Shown here piece by piece: positions 35,742 to 46,230 of a stretch of DNA of 64,000 nt. Source of the stretch: Suilimivivens aceti. GTDB lineage: Bacteria > Bacillota > Clostridia > Lachnospirales > Lachnospiraceae. The DNA lies in NCBI RefSeq assembly GCF_025567405.1, contig NZ_JAOQKJ010000014.1, positions 1 to 64,000 of the forward strand. Reading direction: 5' to 3'. The number at the start of each line of letters is the position of its first letter. Within the stretch, counting starts at the first letter, position 1. The translations under genes and the position numbers were made by a program. The notes under the pieces were generated by a model that ran no database searches, had not been told where the DNA came from, and saw nothing but the letters and a program-made list of their open reading frames with translations.

Positions 35742-37099
35742 CGCTCGCTGAACGATTCAGTTTTGGTATCGGTGAATTACCAGGCGCCGCAAATGCTATT
35801 ATTGGTGCTTTCCTGATGATGTTTTATACCGACAATATAGGAATGGCTGCCGGTGCTGTAGGAACCATGTTCCTGATCTCACGTATCTTTGATGGTATTT
35901 CTGACTTAATAGCAGGAAATATTGTAGACAGAACCAAGACAAAATGGGGAAAAGCAAGACCCTGGCTCCTCTGGCTTGGTATTCCGATCGGCCTGTCAGT
36001 TGCCCTGCTTACCTGGGTTCCTGAAAATGCTTCTTCAACCACCCAGATGATATATGCTTTTCTGACCTATAACTTATTCATGTCCATTTTATATACTATG
36101 GTAAATGTTGCCAAAAGTGCTCTGATGGCGCTTATGACGCAGAATCCCATAGAACGTGCAAAGCTGGCAAAATACTCTGTTTTATTTGGCCTTGGTGGTT
36201 CCATGATCGGCTGCTCAGTTGCCTTTCCTCTTATTAATGCACTTGGTGGAGATATCAGTGCCTGGCGTGGTGCTTTTGCTATCTTCGGTACTATTACTTC
36301 TATTGGTGTTCTGCTCTCCTTTGCATTATCTCATGAGCATATTAAATCAGTAGAGGAAACAGTCGGTACCGGTGTCAGAGAAAAAATAAGTTTCTGGACA
36401 GGCTTAAAGCTGTTTGTTCAAAACAAGTATTTTATTTTCACTCTGATCACAAACTTCCTGATCAATCTGTCCAATAACTTAAATTCCGGTTCTCAGACAT
36501 ATTTTTACAAATATGCAATGAACAATGAAATGCTTACAACAAGCCTGAACCTTTTTAACTTGGTTCCTATGGTATTCAGCGTTATGTTCCTTGGAGAACC
36601 ATGTATCAGAAAATGGGGCAAAAAGAAGAGCCTCTACATTGGTGCTACCGGACAGATTCTCAGCTATGCGGTCAGAGGTCTGGCTGCCATTACTGGAAAT
36701 ATTCCTCTTCTTACTTTCGGAACCGTTTTAGCAGGTATTACTCTCGGTCCCATTGCCGTGTCCAACAATACTCTTCCTGCGGATGCTGTAGATTATGGTG
36801 AATACCTTACTAACAAGCGAATTGAAGGAATGGGATCTTCCGTTCTTACATGCGCTAACAAGCTTTCTACCGGTCTTGCCGGAGCCATGGTTGGATGGGT
36901 ACTTTCTCTGACAGGCTTTGTTGCAAATGCTGTTCAGAGTGCGTCAACCAACAATGCCATCGCCTTTCTGTTTGCCTGGGGTCCCGCTATCCTTCTCGTA
37001 CTGGAAATGATTCTTGTCAAATGCGTATATCGTTATGATGAAGAACGACCTGTTGTTATGGATGAACTTCAAAAGAGAAAAGAAAAGACGGCATTATAA
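35720..37099 (+). CDS. GPH-family glycoside:cation symporter (MelB-like)
   Basis: A 459-aa membrane transporter with about 12 helices. The family loop is DRTKTKWGKARPWLLW, and the helix I aspartate/glutamate region (GIGELPGAANAI) fits the glycoside-pentoside-hexuronide:cation symporters. It imports the glycoside hydrolysed by the co-transcribed GH2 enzyme. AAAGGAGGATGACTT precedes the ATG inside the end of the GH2 gene. Confidence 0.93.
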   Translation: MEREDKLTLAERFSFGIGELPGAANAIIGAFLMMFYTDNIGMAAGAVGTMFLISRIFDGISDLIAGNIVDRTKTKWGKARPWLLWLGIPIGLSVALLTWVPENASSTTQMIYAFLTYNLFMSILYTMVNVAKSALMALMTQNPIERAKLAKYSVLFGLGGSMIGCSVAFPLINALGGDISAWRGAFAIFGTITSIGVLLSFALSHEHIKSVEETVGTGVREKISFWTGLKLFVQNKYFIFTLITNFLINLSNNLNSGSQTYFYKYAMNNEMLTTSLNLFNLVPMVFSVMFLGEPCIRKWGKKKSLYIGATGQILSYAVRGLAAITGNIPLLTFGTVLAGITLGPIAVSNNTLPADAVDYGEYLTNKRIEGMGSSVLTCANKLSTGLAGAMVGWVLSLTGFVANAVQSASTNNAIAFLFAWGPAILLVLEMILVKCVYRYDEERPVVMDELQKRKEKTAL

Positions 37100-37147
37100 G
37101 ATAAACCTATCCTGCTAAAAGACCGTAAAATGAGTCCTTAATTAAAA

Positions 37148-37183
37148 AGATGCCAGTTCCGGCAAATACCGGTTCTGGCATCT
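37148..37183. terminator. Bidirectional terminator between GPH symporter and aldo/keto reductase
   Basis: AGATGCCAG-TT-CCGG, a six-base loop, CCGG-TT-CTGGCATCT, a long stem with a TT/TT internal loop. On the minus strand it is followed by TTTTTAAT, a good terminator for the reductase; on the plus side the T-run is weaker. Confidence 0.8.
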
Positions 37184-37206
37184 CTTTGTATGACTCTTTT
37201 TTCCTG

Positions 37207-38301
37207 TTACTTTCCAAAATACCCCCGGATCTCTTCCATCCGCTGCAGCTGCTTCACCTGGAACGGGCATCTCTTATTGCAGTGTCCACACTGTACGCAG
37301 TCGTCTGCTGTTTTTCCGAGTGTAAGATAATGCTCTTTTGCCAGCGGATCCCCAAGCTTTGCCAGATCATAATACTTGTTGATCAGGGCAATATCAAGGC
37401 CTGCCGGGCAGGGATGACAATGTCTGCAGTACACACATTTTCCTACGGAATCATCCGGTGTAAAGGAACCGATCACGGAATAATCCCGCTCTTCTTCCGT
37501 GCTGTCCAGATAGGAAAGGATCTCCTGAAGCTGACTGATATTTCCAGGGCCTCCAACAACAGTCATGACACCTGGCTTATCCAGTGCATACTGGATACAC
37601 TGTGAGGTCGTCAGTGCCCGATGGAACGGTGACTTGGCCTCATCCAGAAGCTGTCCTGCATTAAAGGGCTTCATAACAGAAATGCCAACGCCTTCCTTTT
37701 CACAGCGGCGATACAGCTCCTGTCTCTCTCCTGTGCCTCCGATTGCAAAATCCCCCTGTCCAAAATCATACATGGGATTAATGGAAAACATCATGACATC
37801 CAGAATCTGAAGATCCAGCACACGATTTGCCAGTGCCGGTGCATGGGTAGATAAACCGATATGCTTTACCACACCCTGTTCCTTCATTTCCATCAGGAAT
37901 TGCAGGATCCCGTTCTTTTCATAGACCCTGAGGTCTGATTCCTCATCCAGACAGTGAATGAATCCAATATCAATATAATCAGTCTGAAGCTGTTTCAGCT
38001 GCCAGTCCACTGACTTTTTTACTACATTTAAGTTTGTAGTCCAGCCATATTCCCCGGAAGTATAGTCTGCCCCGAAATGAACCTGAAGCATTGCCTCTTT
38101 CCGGCGGTTTTTCAGTACCTTCCCATAAGCAGGGAAAATCGTGGCATGGCCGCCTGCCATATCGAAATAATTAATGCCCTGATCCAGTGCATATTCTACT
38201 GTGCGGATGATATCCGCTTCCTTCTGTTCTCCAACTACGGAGGATCCCATTCCGATCACGCTGATCTTTTCGCCTCCATGAGGCAGTGTACGATATTCCA
38301 T
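37207..38301 (-). CDS. Aldo/keto reductase with C-terminal ferredoxin-type clusters
   Basis: About 364 aa from the ATG at 38301 (AGAAGG six bases upstream); longer in-frame starts are unsupported. The N-terminal TIM-barrel has INYFDMAGG and the usual catalytic tyrosine region; the C-terminal third holds CVYCRHCHPCP and CVQCGHCNKRCPF, which can bind two 4Fe-4S clusters. Such Fe-S aldo/keto reductases are common in anaerobes and the substrate is generally unknown. It stands alone between two convergent or separately promoted units. Confidence 0.9.
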   Translation of the reverse strand: MEYRTLPHGGEKISVIGMGSSVVGEQKEADIIRTVEYALDQGINYFDMAGGHATIFPAYGKVLKNRRKEAMLQVHFGADYTSGEYGWTTNLNVVKKSVDWQLKQLQTDYIDIGFIHCLDEESDLRVYEKNGILQFLMEMKEQGVVKHIGLSTHAPALANRVLDLQILDVMMFSINPMYDFGQGDFAIGGTGERQELYRRCEKEGVGISVMKPFNAGQLLDEAKSPFHRALTTSQCIQYALDKPGVMTVVGGPGNISQLQEILSYLDSTEEERDYSVIGSFTPDDSVGKCVYCRHCHPCPAGLDIALINKYYDLAKLGDPLAKEHYLTLGKTADDCVQCGHCNKRCPFQVKQLQRMEEIRGYFGK

Positions 38302-38390
38302 TTCCATCCTTCTTTCTGCAACCTGCTCTTCTCTGCATTCATTCCACGGAGATACCAAAGCTTTCGTATCTCTGCTGTATACCTGTTGTC

Positions 38391-40142
38391 TTATTCTGAA
38401 TCCTTTACAATTTTACTTTCCGGCAGATATTTCCGGATCATTCTGCAGATCTCATTCATGTTGACCGGTTTGGAAATATAATCATTCATACCATTGCCTA
38501 GCAGTCTTTCCCTGACACCGGATATGGCATCGGCAGTGATCGCTATGATCGGCGTATTCTGATTGATCCCGGCTTTGCTCCGGATACTCCTGGTTGCTTC
38601 TTCTCCATTCATGACCGGCATGTGACTGTCCATAAAGATCATATCGTAAATTTCTGTTTCTGCAAGTTCAACAGCCTCTGCTCCATTTCTTGCCTCTCTG
38701 ATCGTAAGGTCAAGTGGCTCCAGCATGGCTTTTATTACTTCCCGGTTGATCTCATTATCGTCTACAAGTAAAATTCTGGCTCCCCTGGTAACAAAGACAC
38801 AGTCCTCGCCTTTGGGAACCGGATCCAGATATTTCACTCTTACTTTTCCTGACTCATTTGTTCTTTCCGTTACCATCTTCTGTGGAAGCCGGAATGAAAA
38901 CGTGCTTCCTTCCCCATATCGGCTCTCCGCACTCACTTCGCCGCCCATACTGTCGATAAAGTACTTGCTGATAGCAAGACCGATCCCGGTACCTTCCTTG
39001 CTGTGATTCTTTTCCACATTCAACTGGCTGTACATGGTAAAGAGCCTTCCCATATCCTCCTGACGGATCCCCTGTCCAGTATCCTTTACCGTATAAGTTA
39101 GTACTGCATAACCATCTCCCATATCCTTACATTCCAGCGTCACATCTATTTGTCCGGATTCGGTATACTTGATCGCATTGGAAGCGTAATTCAGCACCAC
39201 CTGCTTCAGCCTGACAACATCACCCTCAAGCTCCTTTGGCAGATCTTCCTGGATATGATAATAAATGGGAACCTTCTTACTGATATTTCTGGCCTCTATG
39301 ATCACTTTCATATCTTCTACCAGTGATTCTGTCGTATAGGTATCGATAACAATATTCATTTTGCCTGCCTCAATTTTGGACAGATCCAGAATATCATTGA
39401 TGATCTCCAGAAGACCTGTAGAAGAAGATTTGATCACACGCAGACATCGTCTGAGGTCATCATCCATGTCTTTACGCATTGCTACGTCTGCCATCCCGAT
39501 GATCGCATTCATGGGTGTCCTGATCTCATGAGACATGGCTGACAGAAATTCACTCTTCTGCCTGTTGTCCTCTTTGGCGCTGTTTCTCTCTTCCATCATC
39601 TGTCTGGCTCTTTTTACCAGCAGATAAAGAACCGAATTAACCACCATATACTCGATTGTAAAACCGATCAGATAGGCAATATAGATCGTAAGGTGCGGTC
39701 TTCCAAGATAGATAACCTCATACTTATCCGCAGAATTGATATACAAAGCCACTGCCATCACCGCATAGGACATGATACTGGTTTTTATCACCAGCTGCGG
39801 CTCAAAATAAAGACAACTGAACAGGGGAACCAGAATATAGGTAATATAAATACCAATATGATTATTCGTCCCGAGTACCCCGATAAAAACAGCAAGCATA
39901 CAGAGTGTATAATATTTCACCACATGATCCGATCCAAACCGGATCAGGATACTTGGTGTTATGGTAATAAACAGACCGGCGATCAGAATGATCAGCGTAT
40001 AGTCCCTTCCAAATTCAAATACCCCTGCTACAGAGCACCCTACCAGGATCAGGATGATGACCGTACAGCAGGCCAGCATTCTGGCTATCATACGGTTTAC
40101 CTGTTTTGTGTTTTCTTCAAAAGTAATATTTCTGTCTCCCAC
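38391..40142 (-). CDS. Membrane hybrid sensor histidine kinase/response regulator
   Basis: A 583-aa hybrid kinase. Six hydrophobic segments (about 20-180) form a membrane sensor with no large outer domain. HisKA follows with the phospho-histidine in SAMSHEIRTPMNAIIGM, then HATPase with N box NAIKY and G boxes DTGQGI and GTGIGLAI. A C-terminal receiver starts at ILLVDDNEINREV and has the acceptor aspartate in FMDSHMPVMNG. GTG is the start codon, with AGGGGAAAACA before it. It follows the BvgS-like gene by 22 bases and has no own output domain. Confidence 0.93.
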   Translation of the reverse strand: MGDRNITFEENTKQVNRMIARMLACCTVIILILVGCSVAGVFEFGRDYTLIILIAGLFITITPSILIRFGSDHVVKYYTLCMLAVFIGVLGTNNHIGIYITYILVPLFSCLYFEPQLVIKTSIMSYAVMAVALYINSADKYEVIYLGRPHLTIYIAYLIGFTIEYMVVNSVLYLLVKRARQMMEERNSAKEDNRQKSEFLSAMSHEIRTPMNAIIGMADVAMRKDMDDDLRRCLRVIKSSSTGLLEIINDILDLSKIEAGKMNIVIDTYTTESLVEDMKVIIEARNISKKVPIYYHIQEDLPKELEGDVVRLKQVVLNYASNAIKYTESGQIDVTLECKDMGDGYAVLTYTVKDTGQGIRQEDMGRLFTMYSQLNVEKNHSKEGTGIGLAISKYFIDSMGGEVSAESRYGEGSTFSFRLPQKMVTERTNESGKVRVKYLDPVPKGEDCVFVTRGARILLVDDNEINREVIKAMLEPLDLTIREARNGAEAVELAETEIYDMIFMDSHMPVMNGEEATRSIRSKAGINQNTPIIAITADAISGVRERLLGNGMNDYISKPVNMNEICRMIRKYLPESKIVKDSE

Positions 40143-40164
40143 TGTTTTCCCCTGTCGCCTTTAC

Positions 40165-42972
40165 CTATGCTGACACTCCGTCTTTCAGTGTCATTTCTAT
40201 ATCCTTTACATTGATCGGTTTTGAAATGTAACCGTTCATACCTACATCTCTGCAGCTTTTTCTGTCGCTGGCAAAGGTATTGGCTGTCATGGCAAAAATA
40301 GGAATATCTCTGTCGCTCCTGTCACTTCTCCGGATAACCCTGGTTGCCTCCAGTCCGTCCATGACCGGCATCTGCATATCCATAAAGATCGCAAAATATT
40401 CTCCCGGTCTGGATTCATTATATCTGTTTACCCCAACCTCTCCATTTTCAGCCCAGTCCACAGTAAGACCGATGCTCTGCAGCAATTCTGTTGCGATCTC
40501 GGCATTCAGAGAATTATCTTCTACCAGAAGGACCTTCTTTCCGCTGAATTCAGATACGCCGTTTTCTTCATCCTTTCCTGGCGCAAGAACAGCCATCCTC
40601 TGCTCCTGTGTTGCATCAGGAAAAGGAATTTCAACGCTGAACATGGTTCCCTCATCCAGCTTGCTTTCTATCTGGAGCGTTCCCTGCATCAGATCAGTCA
40701 GTCCCTTAACCACTGACATGCCAAGTCCCGTTCCCTGTGTTTTGGAAATCCTGCTGTCCTCTGCTCTTGTATATTCCTCGCAAATATGCTGGATAAATTC
40801 TTCTGTCATGCCAATTCCATCATCCCGGCAGGTAAAGCGATAATGTCCTTCCGGCAGGCACTGCAATGCTACATCAATATGTCCGCCTGTTCCTGTATAC
40901 TTGATGGCATTGGAAATAATATTGATCATGATCTGACTGTACCTGTTGGCATCCCCGATCACCACACAGTCTTCCCTGTCACAGGTAACTGTGATCTGCT
41001 GGTCCTTCTTTTCTGCCAGAGGTTTCAGTATTTCCACACTGTTTTTTACACATTCAGCAGGGTTAAACGGTTCCTTGACCAGTTCTATGTAACCATGCTC
41101 CAGTTGATTGACATCCAGGATGGAATTGATCAGCACAAGCAAATAGTTTCCTTCTGTCGTGATGCTGTCCAGTGCTCTTTCCAGTCTTGGAACATCATAT
41201 TTGTACTTCTGTGCGATCTGTGTCATGCCAAGAACCACGTTAAGAGGGGTCCTGATATCATGACTCATCTTGGAGAAGAAATTCTGTTTGGATTCATTTG
41301 CTTCCTTGGCTTCTCCAAGAGCTACCGCCAGTTCATCCGAAATTTCTCTCTGCCTGTTTCTGCTCCTGGTCATCTGCAGATACAGAAGCAGAAGAAAGAC
41401 CACAAGGATCAGTCCACCGGCGATCATCACCAGGGAAACCGGATGATCAAACAGATATTGCAGTGCCGTCGGCGTTGCTGTTTCCTCCAGATAGGACTGT
41501 ACTACTTCCGTCCCCATCCGTTCTGCCACATTCTCCAGTGTCTTTTCCCAGATTCCATAAAAAAGATATGAGTCACTGGCATTTACTCCCATTCCGATAC
41601 TGATCACCACACCTGGTACAATATCCACACGGAGCCTGTTCTGGAGATCATCTCTTGCCAGTTTCTGGGCTGTATAGGATGGCATCAGTGCACCGTCAGC
41701 CTCTCCGCTGATAATTGCTTCCACACACTGTGCATTATCATTCAGTTCAAGGATCTCCACCTCCGGCCAGACTGCAGAGAGTGTTTTCTTCAGGGAAATA
41801 TTTCCATCAACTACCGCCAGCCTTCTGATCTTTTCAGAGGCACCTCGGTTACGGAGAACGGATACCGTGGTCGTCAGATAAGAACCTGTCTGCTTATACC
41901 TGGCACCATCGCTGCCTTCAAAAGCATCATCCATGTCAATCCAGATATCGGCGTTTCCTTCCTTAAGTACCTGCTCATATTCTTCTCTTGTAGAAACCGG
42001 CATGATCTCACAGGAAAGTCCGATCTCTGCTGCGGTTGCCCGGAAAAGATCTGCACTGATCCCGTACGCTTCTCCATCCTCATACCAGGAGTAGGGATTC
42101 GCATCAGGATTCATTACTCCCCGGACCACCACATTATTTTCCTTCATCTGTTTCAGAAGCGCCCGCTCTTCTCCTGTCAGCTCCGTACTTTTACTCTGTG
42201 ACCCGTAGTACTTGTTGTACAGCTCTGTACGCCAGTTCGGTGTCTCAAGATTCATCTGATCAAAGGCCTCATCCAGTTCAGTGATCAGCGCCTGGTCTTC
42301 TTTTCTGGCAATAATATAATAAGGTGTCTGTCCGAAGTTCTCAATGATCTGCTCATCCTCCGGGACACCGATATAACTGTCTACCAGTGCATCCACCTCA
42401 CCACTGATCAGTGCTGCTGACAGTTCTGTAGGGGTATCATAGTACTGGATATCACAGGAAAATCCTTTTTCTTTCACAAAGGCAAGAAATCTGTCATTAT
42501 AAGTATGCCTCTCAAGAAGTCCGATACGGAGGCCGTCATAAGTAGAATAATCCCCTGCTATCACTTTGTTATTTCCTACCTTTATATTCATGCAGGTAGT
42601 TGCCGTTATCGCCGGATGCTTGGAATAAACAAACTCCTCTGCCCTTTCCTCTGTCCACTTTGCTGCAGTGTAAATATCAATTTCACCATTGCGCAGCATA
42701 TCAATACATTCCGCAGCAGTTTTATCATACCCCGTATAGGAAAAAGTACATTGTAGATATTTAGAGAGTCCCTGCATCATCTCATATCCATAACCGGTTT
42801 TGTTTCCATTTTCATCCTGCATGTGGTAGCAGTCAAACGCATAAAATGCCACTGTATAATCCGGTGTTTCCACCCGGTCGATCGTTTTGGCATATACTGG
42901 TGTACAGACTATAGCAGACAGCATGATCCCAAGCATCAGCCAGGCCGCACTTTTCCTGATCTTATTTTTCAT
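40165..42972 (-). CDS. BvgS-like hybrid histidine kinase with two solute-binding sensor domains
   Basis: A 935-aa hybrid kinase. The N-terminal signal/anchor is followed by two tandem SBP_bac_3 (Venus flytrap) domains outside the membrane (about 30-255 and 270-495). A membrane helix (about 508-530) leads into HisKA (KMSHDIRTPLNVVLGM), HATPase (NAIKYTG, DDGIGM, GTGLGMSV) and a receiver (LLVEDNSLNAEI, aspartate in FMDMQMPVMDG). Such sensors often detect amino acids or small polar molecules. Its ATG abuts the stop of the GGDEF gene (TAAATG), so they are co-translated. No HPt protein is seen nearby. Confidence 0.94.
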   Translation of the reverse strand: MKNKIRKSAAWLMLGIMLSAIVCTPVYAKTIDRVETPDYTVAFYAFDCYHMQDENGNKTGYGYEMMQGLSKYLQCTFSYTGYDKTAAECIDMLRNGEIDIYTAAKWTEERAEEFVYSKHPAITATTCMNIKVGNNKVIAGDYSTYDGLRIGLLERHTYNDRFLAFVKEKGFSCDIQYYDTPTELSAALISGEVDALVDSYIGVPEDEQIIENFGQTPYYIIARKEDQALITELDEAFDQMNLETPNWRTELYNKYYGSQSKSTELTGEERALLKQMKENNVVVRGVMNPDANPYSWYEDGEAYGISADLFRATAAEIGLSCEIMPVSTREEYEQVLKEGNADIWIDMDDAFEGSDGARYKQTGSYLTTTVSVLRNRGASEKIRRLAVVDGNISLKKTLSAVWPEVEILELNDNAQCVEAIISGEADGALMPSYTAQKLARDDLQNRLRVDIVPGVVISIGMGVNASDSYLFYGIWEKTLENVAERMGTEVVQSYLEETATPTALQYLFDHPVSLVMIAGGLILVVFLLLLYLQMTRSRNRQREISDELAVALGEAKEANESKQNFFSKMSHDIRTPLNVVLGMTQIAQKYKYDVPRLERALDSITTEGNYLLVLINSILDVNQLEHGYIELVKEPFNPAECVKNSVEILKPLAEKKDQQITVTCDREDCVVIGDANRYSQIMINIISNAIKYTGTGGHIDVALQCLPEGHYRFTCRDDGIGMTEEFIQHICEEYTRAEDSRISKTQGTGLGMSVVKGLTDLMQGTLQIESKLDEGTMFSVEIPFPDATQEQRMAVLAPGKDEENGVSEFSGKKVLLVEDNSLNAEIATELLQSIGLTVDWAENGEVGVNRYNESRPGEYFAIFMDMQMPVMDGLEATRVIRRSDRSDRDIPIFAMTANTFASDRKSCRDVGMNGYISKPINVKDIEMTLKDGVSA

Positions 42973-45284
42973 TTATTTTCTGTACTCCCGCTTCACTACA
43001 TCCTTTTTCCGGTACTTCTTTACCTCATAAAGCTTTTCATCTGCCTGCGTCAGCATTTCCTGCAGGGACGTTACCTGTTCCGCCGGCAGGTTCACTGCAC
43101 CTGCTGAAACAGTAATATTATAGACCTTACTGCTTCCCCTGTTGAAGGAATGGAAGTCACGGTAGATATCCTCGATCAGCTTCCTTCCATCGTCTTCTTC
43201 CTCTGTGATCATCAGACAGGCAAATTCATCTCCGCCGATCCTTCCTGCAATCCCTCTGTCTTTCATCCGTTCAGACAGAATGGCACTGATCAGCTTAATG
43301 GAAAAATCTCCCTCTTCATGTCCGTATCTGTCATTGATGATCTTCAGATTGTTCATATCCACATAGATTGCCAATACATGCTTTCCGCTTTCTCTGGCTT
43401 CCCTGATCAGCTTTTCTCCTTCAACCTCAAATCCCCGTCTATTCCAGATACCTGTCAGTCCGTCGGATTTGGAAAGATTGTCCAGTGCAATATTATTTTC
43501 TTTCAGCGCATGGAGGCTGTCCTCCAGCTCTGCTGTATTTTTTCATTGGCCTTCAGAAGCGTGATCATCTTTGCTGCGGAGCTCATCTGGTTGATCAGGA
43601 ACTCTCCATTTAAGAATACCTGCTCTGTCAGATTACAAAATACCAGTCCGTAAATGATCTCATTTGAAAAAAGAGGTGCACACATAAATGTGGTCTCGCC
43701 TTCTGTTCCCTGCAGGCTTCTTCTGAACAGCGATGACAGCGGCGTTTTCTGTACGATTGCAGGGATTGTCTCTACCTTTCCATTTCGCAGGACCGCTTTC
43801 AGATAAAGTTCCTCCGGTGCTTTGAAATACTCACCGGAAAGATGCATCATCGGTTCTGCAAATGTATAGATACAGGCATTTTTTATGCCAAGCCATTCCA
43901 GATTGCTGATCATGGATGCATAACTCAGATCATTTCCCTTTTCAAAGGAAAGCGCATCCCGGATAAACATTTTCATGGCATAATTTTCTTTTTCTTTATT
44001 CTCTGACATTTTGCCAAGTTCAGTATCTGTCGTCTGCAATATCTTCCTGTATATGGTAAAATACAGCTTCTGCAGTTCATATCTGTCTTCTATCCCCGGC
44101 AGTTCCTTTTTCTGGATCCTGTAAACCTCTTCAAAGCAGGAAAGCAGAATACTGAGATCCGCATATGCGATGCCATCTGCGTCCAGGAACTGTGTCAGCG
44201 CCTCAAAGATCTCCGGCACCTCTGCCATCTGGAAGCTGTCATTTTTTACTACACAGAACAGCTTCTCTGCCAGTCCCCGGAATGCTTCCCATATCTGGAT
44301 CATAGGCACATTTTCCATCTCATTTCTGTGCCGGTAAAAGCTGTCATTAAAATAGTCTTCTACTGTTTTTAATCCAAAAAACTCTGCATTCTTCTCTTCA
44401 AAGAACTGATTTCCTGCAGATTCTCTCCGTATAAAGCGTGCTGGCAGAATATGACTCTCTATCTTTTCTCCCGCTGCCATCGCTACTGCCATGCGAAGTG
44501 CCTCTTCCCCGAGTTCTGTACTGTCTGCCCGGACTGATGCAAGGGGCGGATTCATTTTGGCTGACTGGATCACATCATCAAAGCCAAACAACTTCACATC
44601 CCTGCCAATGATCTTCTTCCGCCGGTTAAGCTCATCATACATGCCAATCGCTGTATCATCATTGACGCAGAAAACTGCATCCAGCTCCGGGTTTTCATCG
44701 AGAAGCTGCTTTATGGCTCCAGCACAGTTTCTTGTGAAATTCCCCGTTACATAGGCCTTTTCCTCAAAAGGAAGCCCATGCTCCTCAAGTGCCTTCACAT
44801 AAGCATCTCTTCGTTCCTGTGCATCCGTATTATCAAGGCTTCCCCCAAGCATCCCGATATGCTTACAGCCCATCTTCCCGATCAGATATTCCATTCCTTC
44901 CCGGATACCGCTGGCATTATCATACTGCACATAAGGATATCCCTCCAGTTGATAGGAAATGAGTACACAGGGGATTCCCTGAAACCGTCCGATCATTTCC
45001 TTTATTCTCTCTCTGGATGCAAAGCACCCGATAGACCCCGCTGCTACAATAACAGCATCCAGGTTCTCCGGTTTTGCAAAGGAAAATCCACTGCTATACT
45101 GATATTCATAAGCAAGATCCGGATTATCTGATACATCTCTGTCTATATATTTTCCCGGGATCACGATCAGATTAACATCCATTTCCCTGGCTATCTTCAT
45201 AGCCCCTTTACAGGCCGGTCTGGTGAAATCATCCATGATGCCGCTTACCATCATTCCTATTGTAGGCCGCTTTCTTCCTGCCAT
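42973..45284 (-). pseudogene. LacI-type sensor-GGDEF diguanylate cyclase, split by a frameshift
   Basis: Two overlapping frames together form one recognisable protein. The first part (43503-45284, about 593 aa) begins directly with a LacI/PBP1-type effector domain (RPTIGMMVSGIMDDF...), lacks a helix-turn-helix and a signal peptide, and continues with a helical/GAF-like region. It stops at 43503. The next frame carries on from the A6 tract at 43538-43543 without a stop to 42973: NTAELEDSLHALKEN, SKSDGLTGIWNRRGF, then RIGGDEFACLM. One extra A would join them. No RxxD inhibitory site stands at the usual place. Start at 45284 has AGAGGA upstream; it overlaps the radical SAM gene by 28 bases. Either a real mutation, slippage, or a homopolymer error. 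Confidence 0.85.
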
Positions 45285-46225
45285 TTTCCATCCTCTTTCT
45301 GCCATTCCAAAATCCCTTCCCCGTCAAATTCCGGAATAAAACTCTCTTTTGCCGTTTCCCCTTCCTGGATAAAAACATTTTCCATCCCAAGGGAAAGTAT
45401 ATACTCTATGACTGCCTCATACTCTCTTTTTGTCACCCTCCGGCAGAGTTCCCTGCAGTCTTCCCTTTCCTTCAGTCTCTCAAACGGTGTATACTGGTTC
45501 ATCAGGCTTAAAATGACCCTGTCTCCGTAATTCTGATGTATATACGCTATAACCTCTCTGGCATTCCTCTTATGTCCCGGCAGGAGCAGATGCCTTACAA
45601 TAACCCCCTTCTGCAGCATCCCCTTCTCATCAAATACCGGTTCTCCTGTCAGACTGAGCATTCTGGCAAGTGCCTTCTTCGCTATCTCCGGATAATCCGG
45701 CGCAAAAGAAAATTTCCGTGCCAGTTCCTCTTCCATATATTTAAAATCAACCAGAAAAATGTCCACTGTCCCCCGGAGGCTTTCGATCAGCTCTTCCTTT
45801 TCGTAGCCGCTGCAGTTATAAATCACTGGCAGCATAAGTCCTCTTTCCCTGGCCATTCTTACTGCAGGGATAACCGCCAGTGTAAAATGATCCGGTGTCA
45901 CCAGATTGATATTTGCTGCTCCCTTACCCTGCAGGGCAAGGAAGATATCAGCAAGCTGTTCTATGCCCACCTCAAAGCCTTTTCTTCCCCTTGCCAGTTC
46001 AAAGTTCTGACAATAAATGCAGCGCAGGCTGCAGCCGGCAAAGAAAACAGCCCCGCTTCCCGCTTCTCCGGAAATGCAGGGCTCCTCCCACATATGCAGG
46101 GCAGCTCTTGCCACTACCGGCCGGCTCTGTGAAACACAATACCCTGTCTCTCCCTGCTGCCGTCTTGCACCGCATTCCCTGCTGCAAAGATTACAGGGAT
46201 CATCTGTCAGTTTCTGCAGCTGCAT
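45257..46225 (-). CDS. PflX-like radical SAM protein
   Basis: A 322-aa protein of the pyruvate-formate-lyase-activase-like group COG1313 (PflX). The radical SAM cluster is in AGCSLRCIYCQN (CxxxCxxC). An N-terminal extra cysteine set, CNLCSRECGARRQQGETGYC, is characteristic of this subgroup. Biological targets are unknown in general. Start at 46225 with GGGAGTGAG upstream. Five bases separate it from the upstream DUF6056-like gene, and its 3' end overlaps the GGDEF gene. Confidence 0.88.
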   Translation of the reverse strand: MQLQKLTDDPCNLCSRECGARRQQGETGYCVSQSRPVVARAALHMWEEPCISGEAGSGAVFFAGCSLRCIYCQNFELARGRKGFEVGIEQLADIFLALQGKGAANINLVTPDHFTLAVIPAVRMARERGLMLPVIYNCSGYEKEELIESLRGTVDIFLVDFKYMEEELARKFSFAPDYPEIAKKALARMLSLTGEPVFDEKGMLQKGVIVRHLLLPGHKRNAREVIAYIHQNYGDRVILSLMNQYTPFERLKEREDCRELCRRVTKREYEAVIEYILSLGMENVFIQEGETAKESFIPEFDGEGILEWQKEDGKWQEESGLQ

Positions 46226-46230
46226 AATAC

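Noticed and set aside
43503..43543. Programmed -1 frameshift in the LacI-GGDEF gene
   Set aside because: Codons at the site (GAA AAA ATA) do not form a classical X-XXY-YYZ heptamer and no clear downstream stimulator was identified, so mutation or sequence error is the simpler view; left open as a finding.
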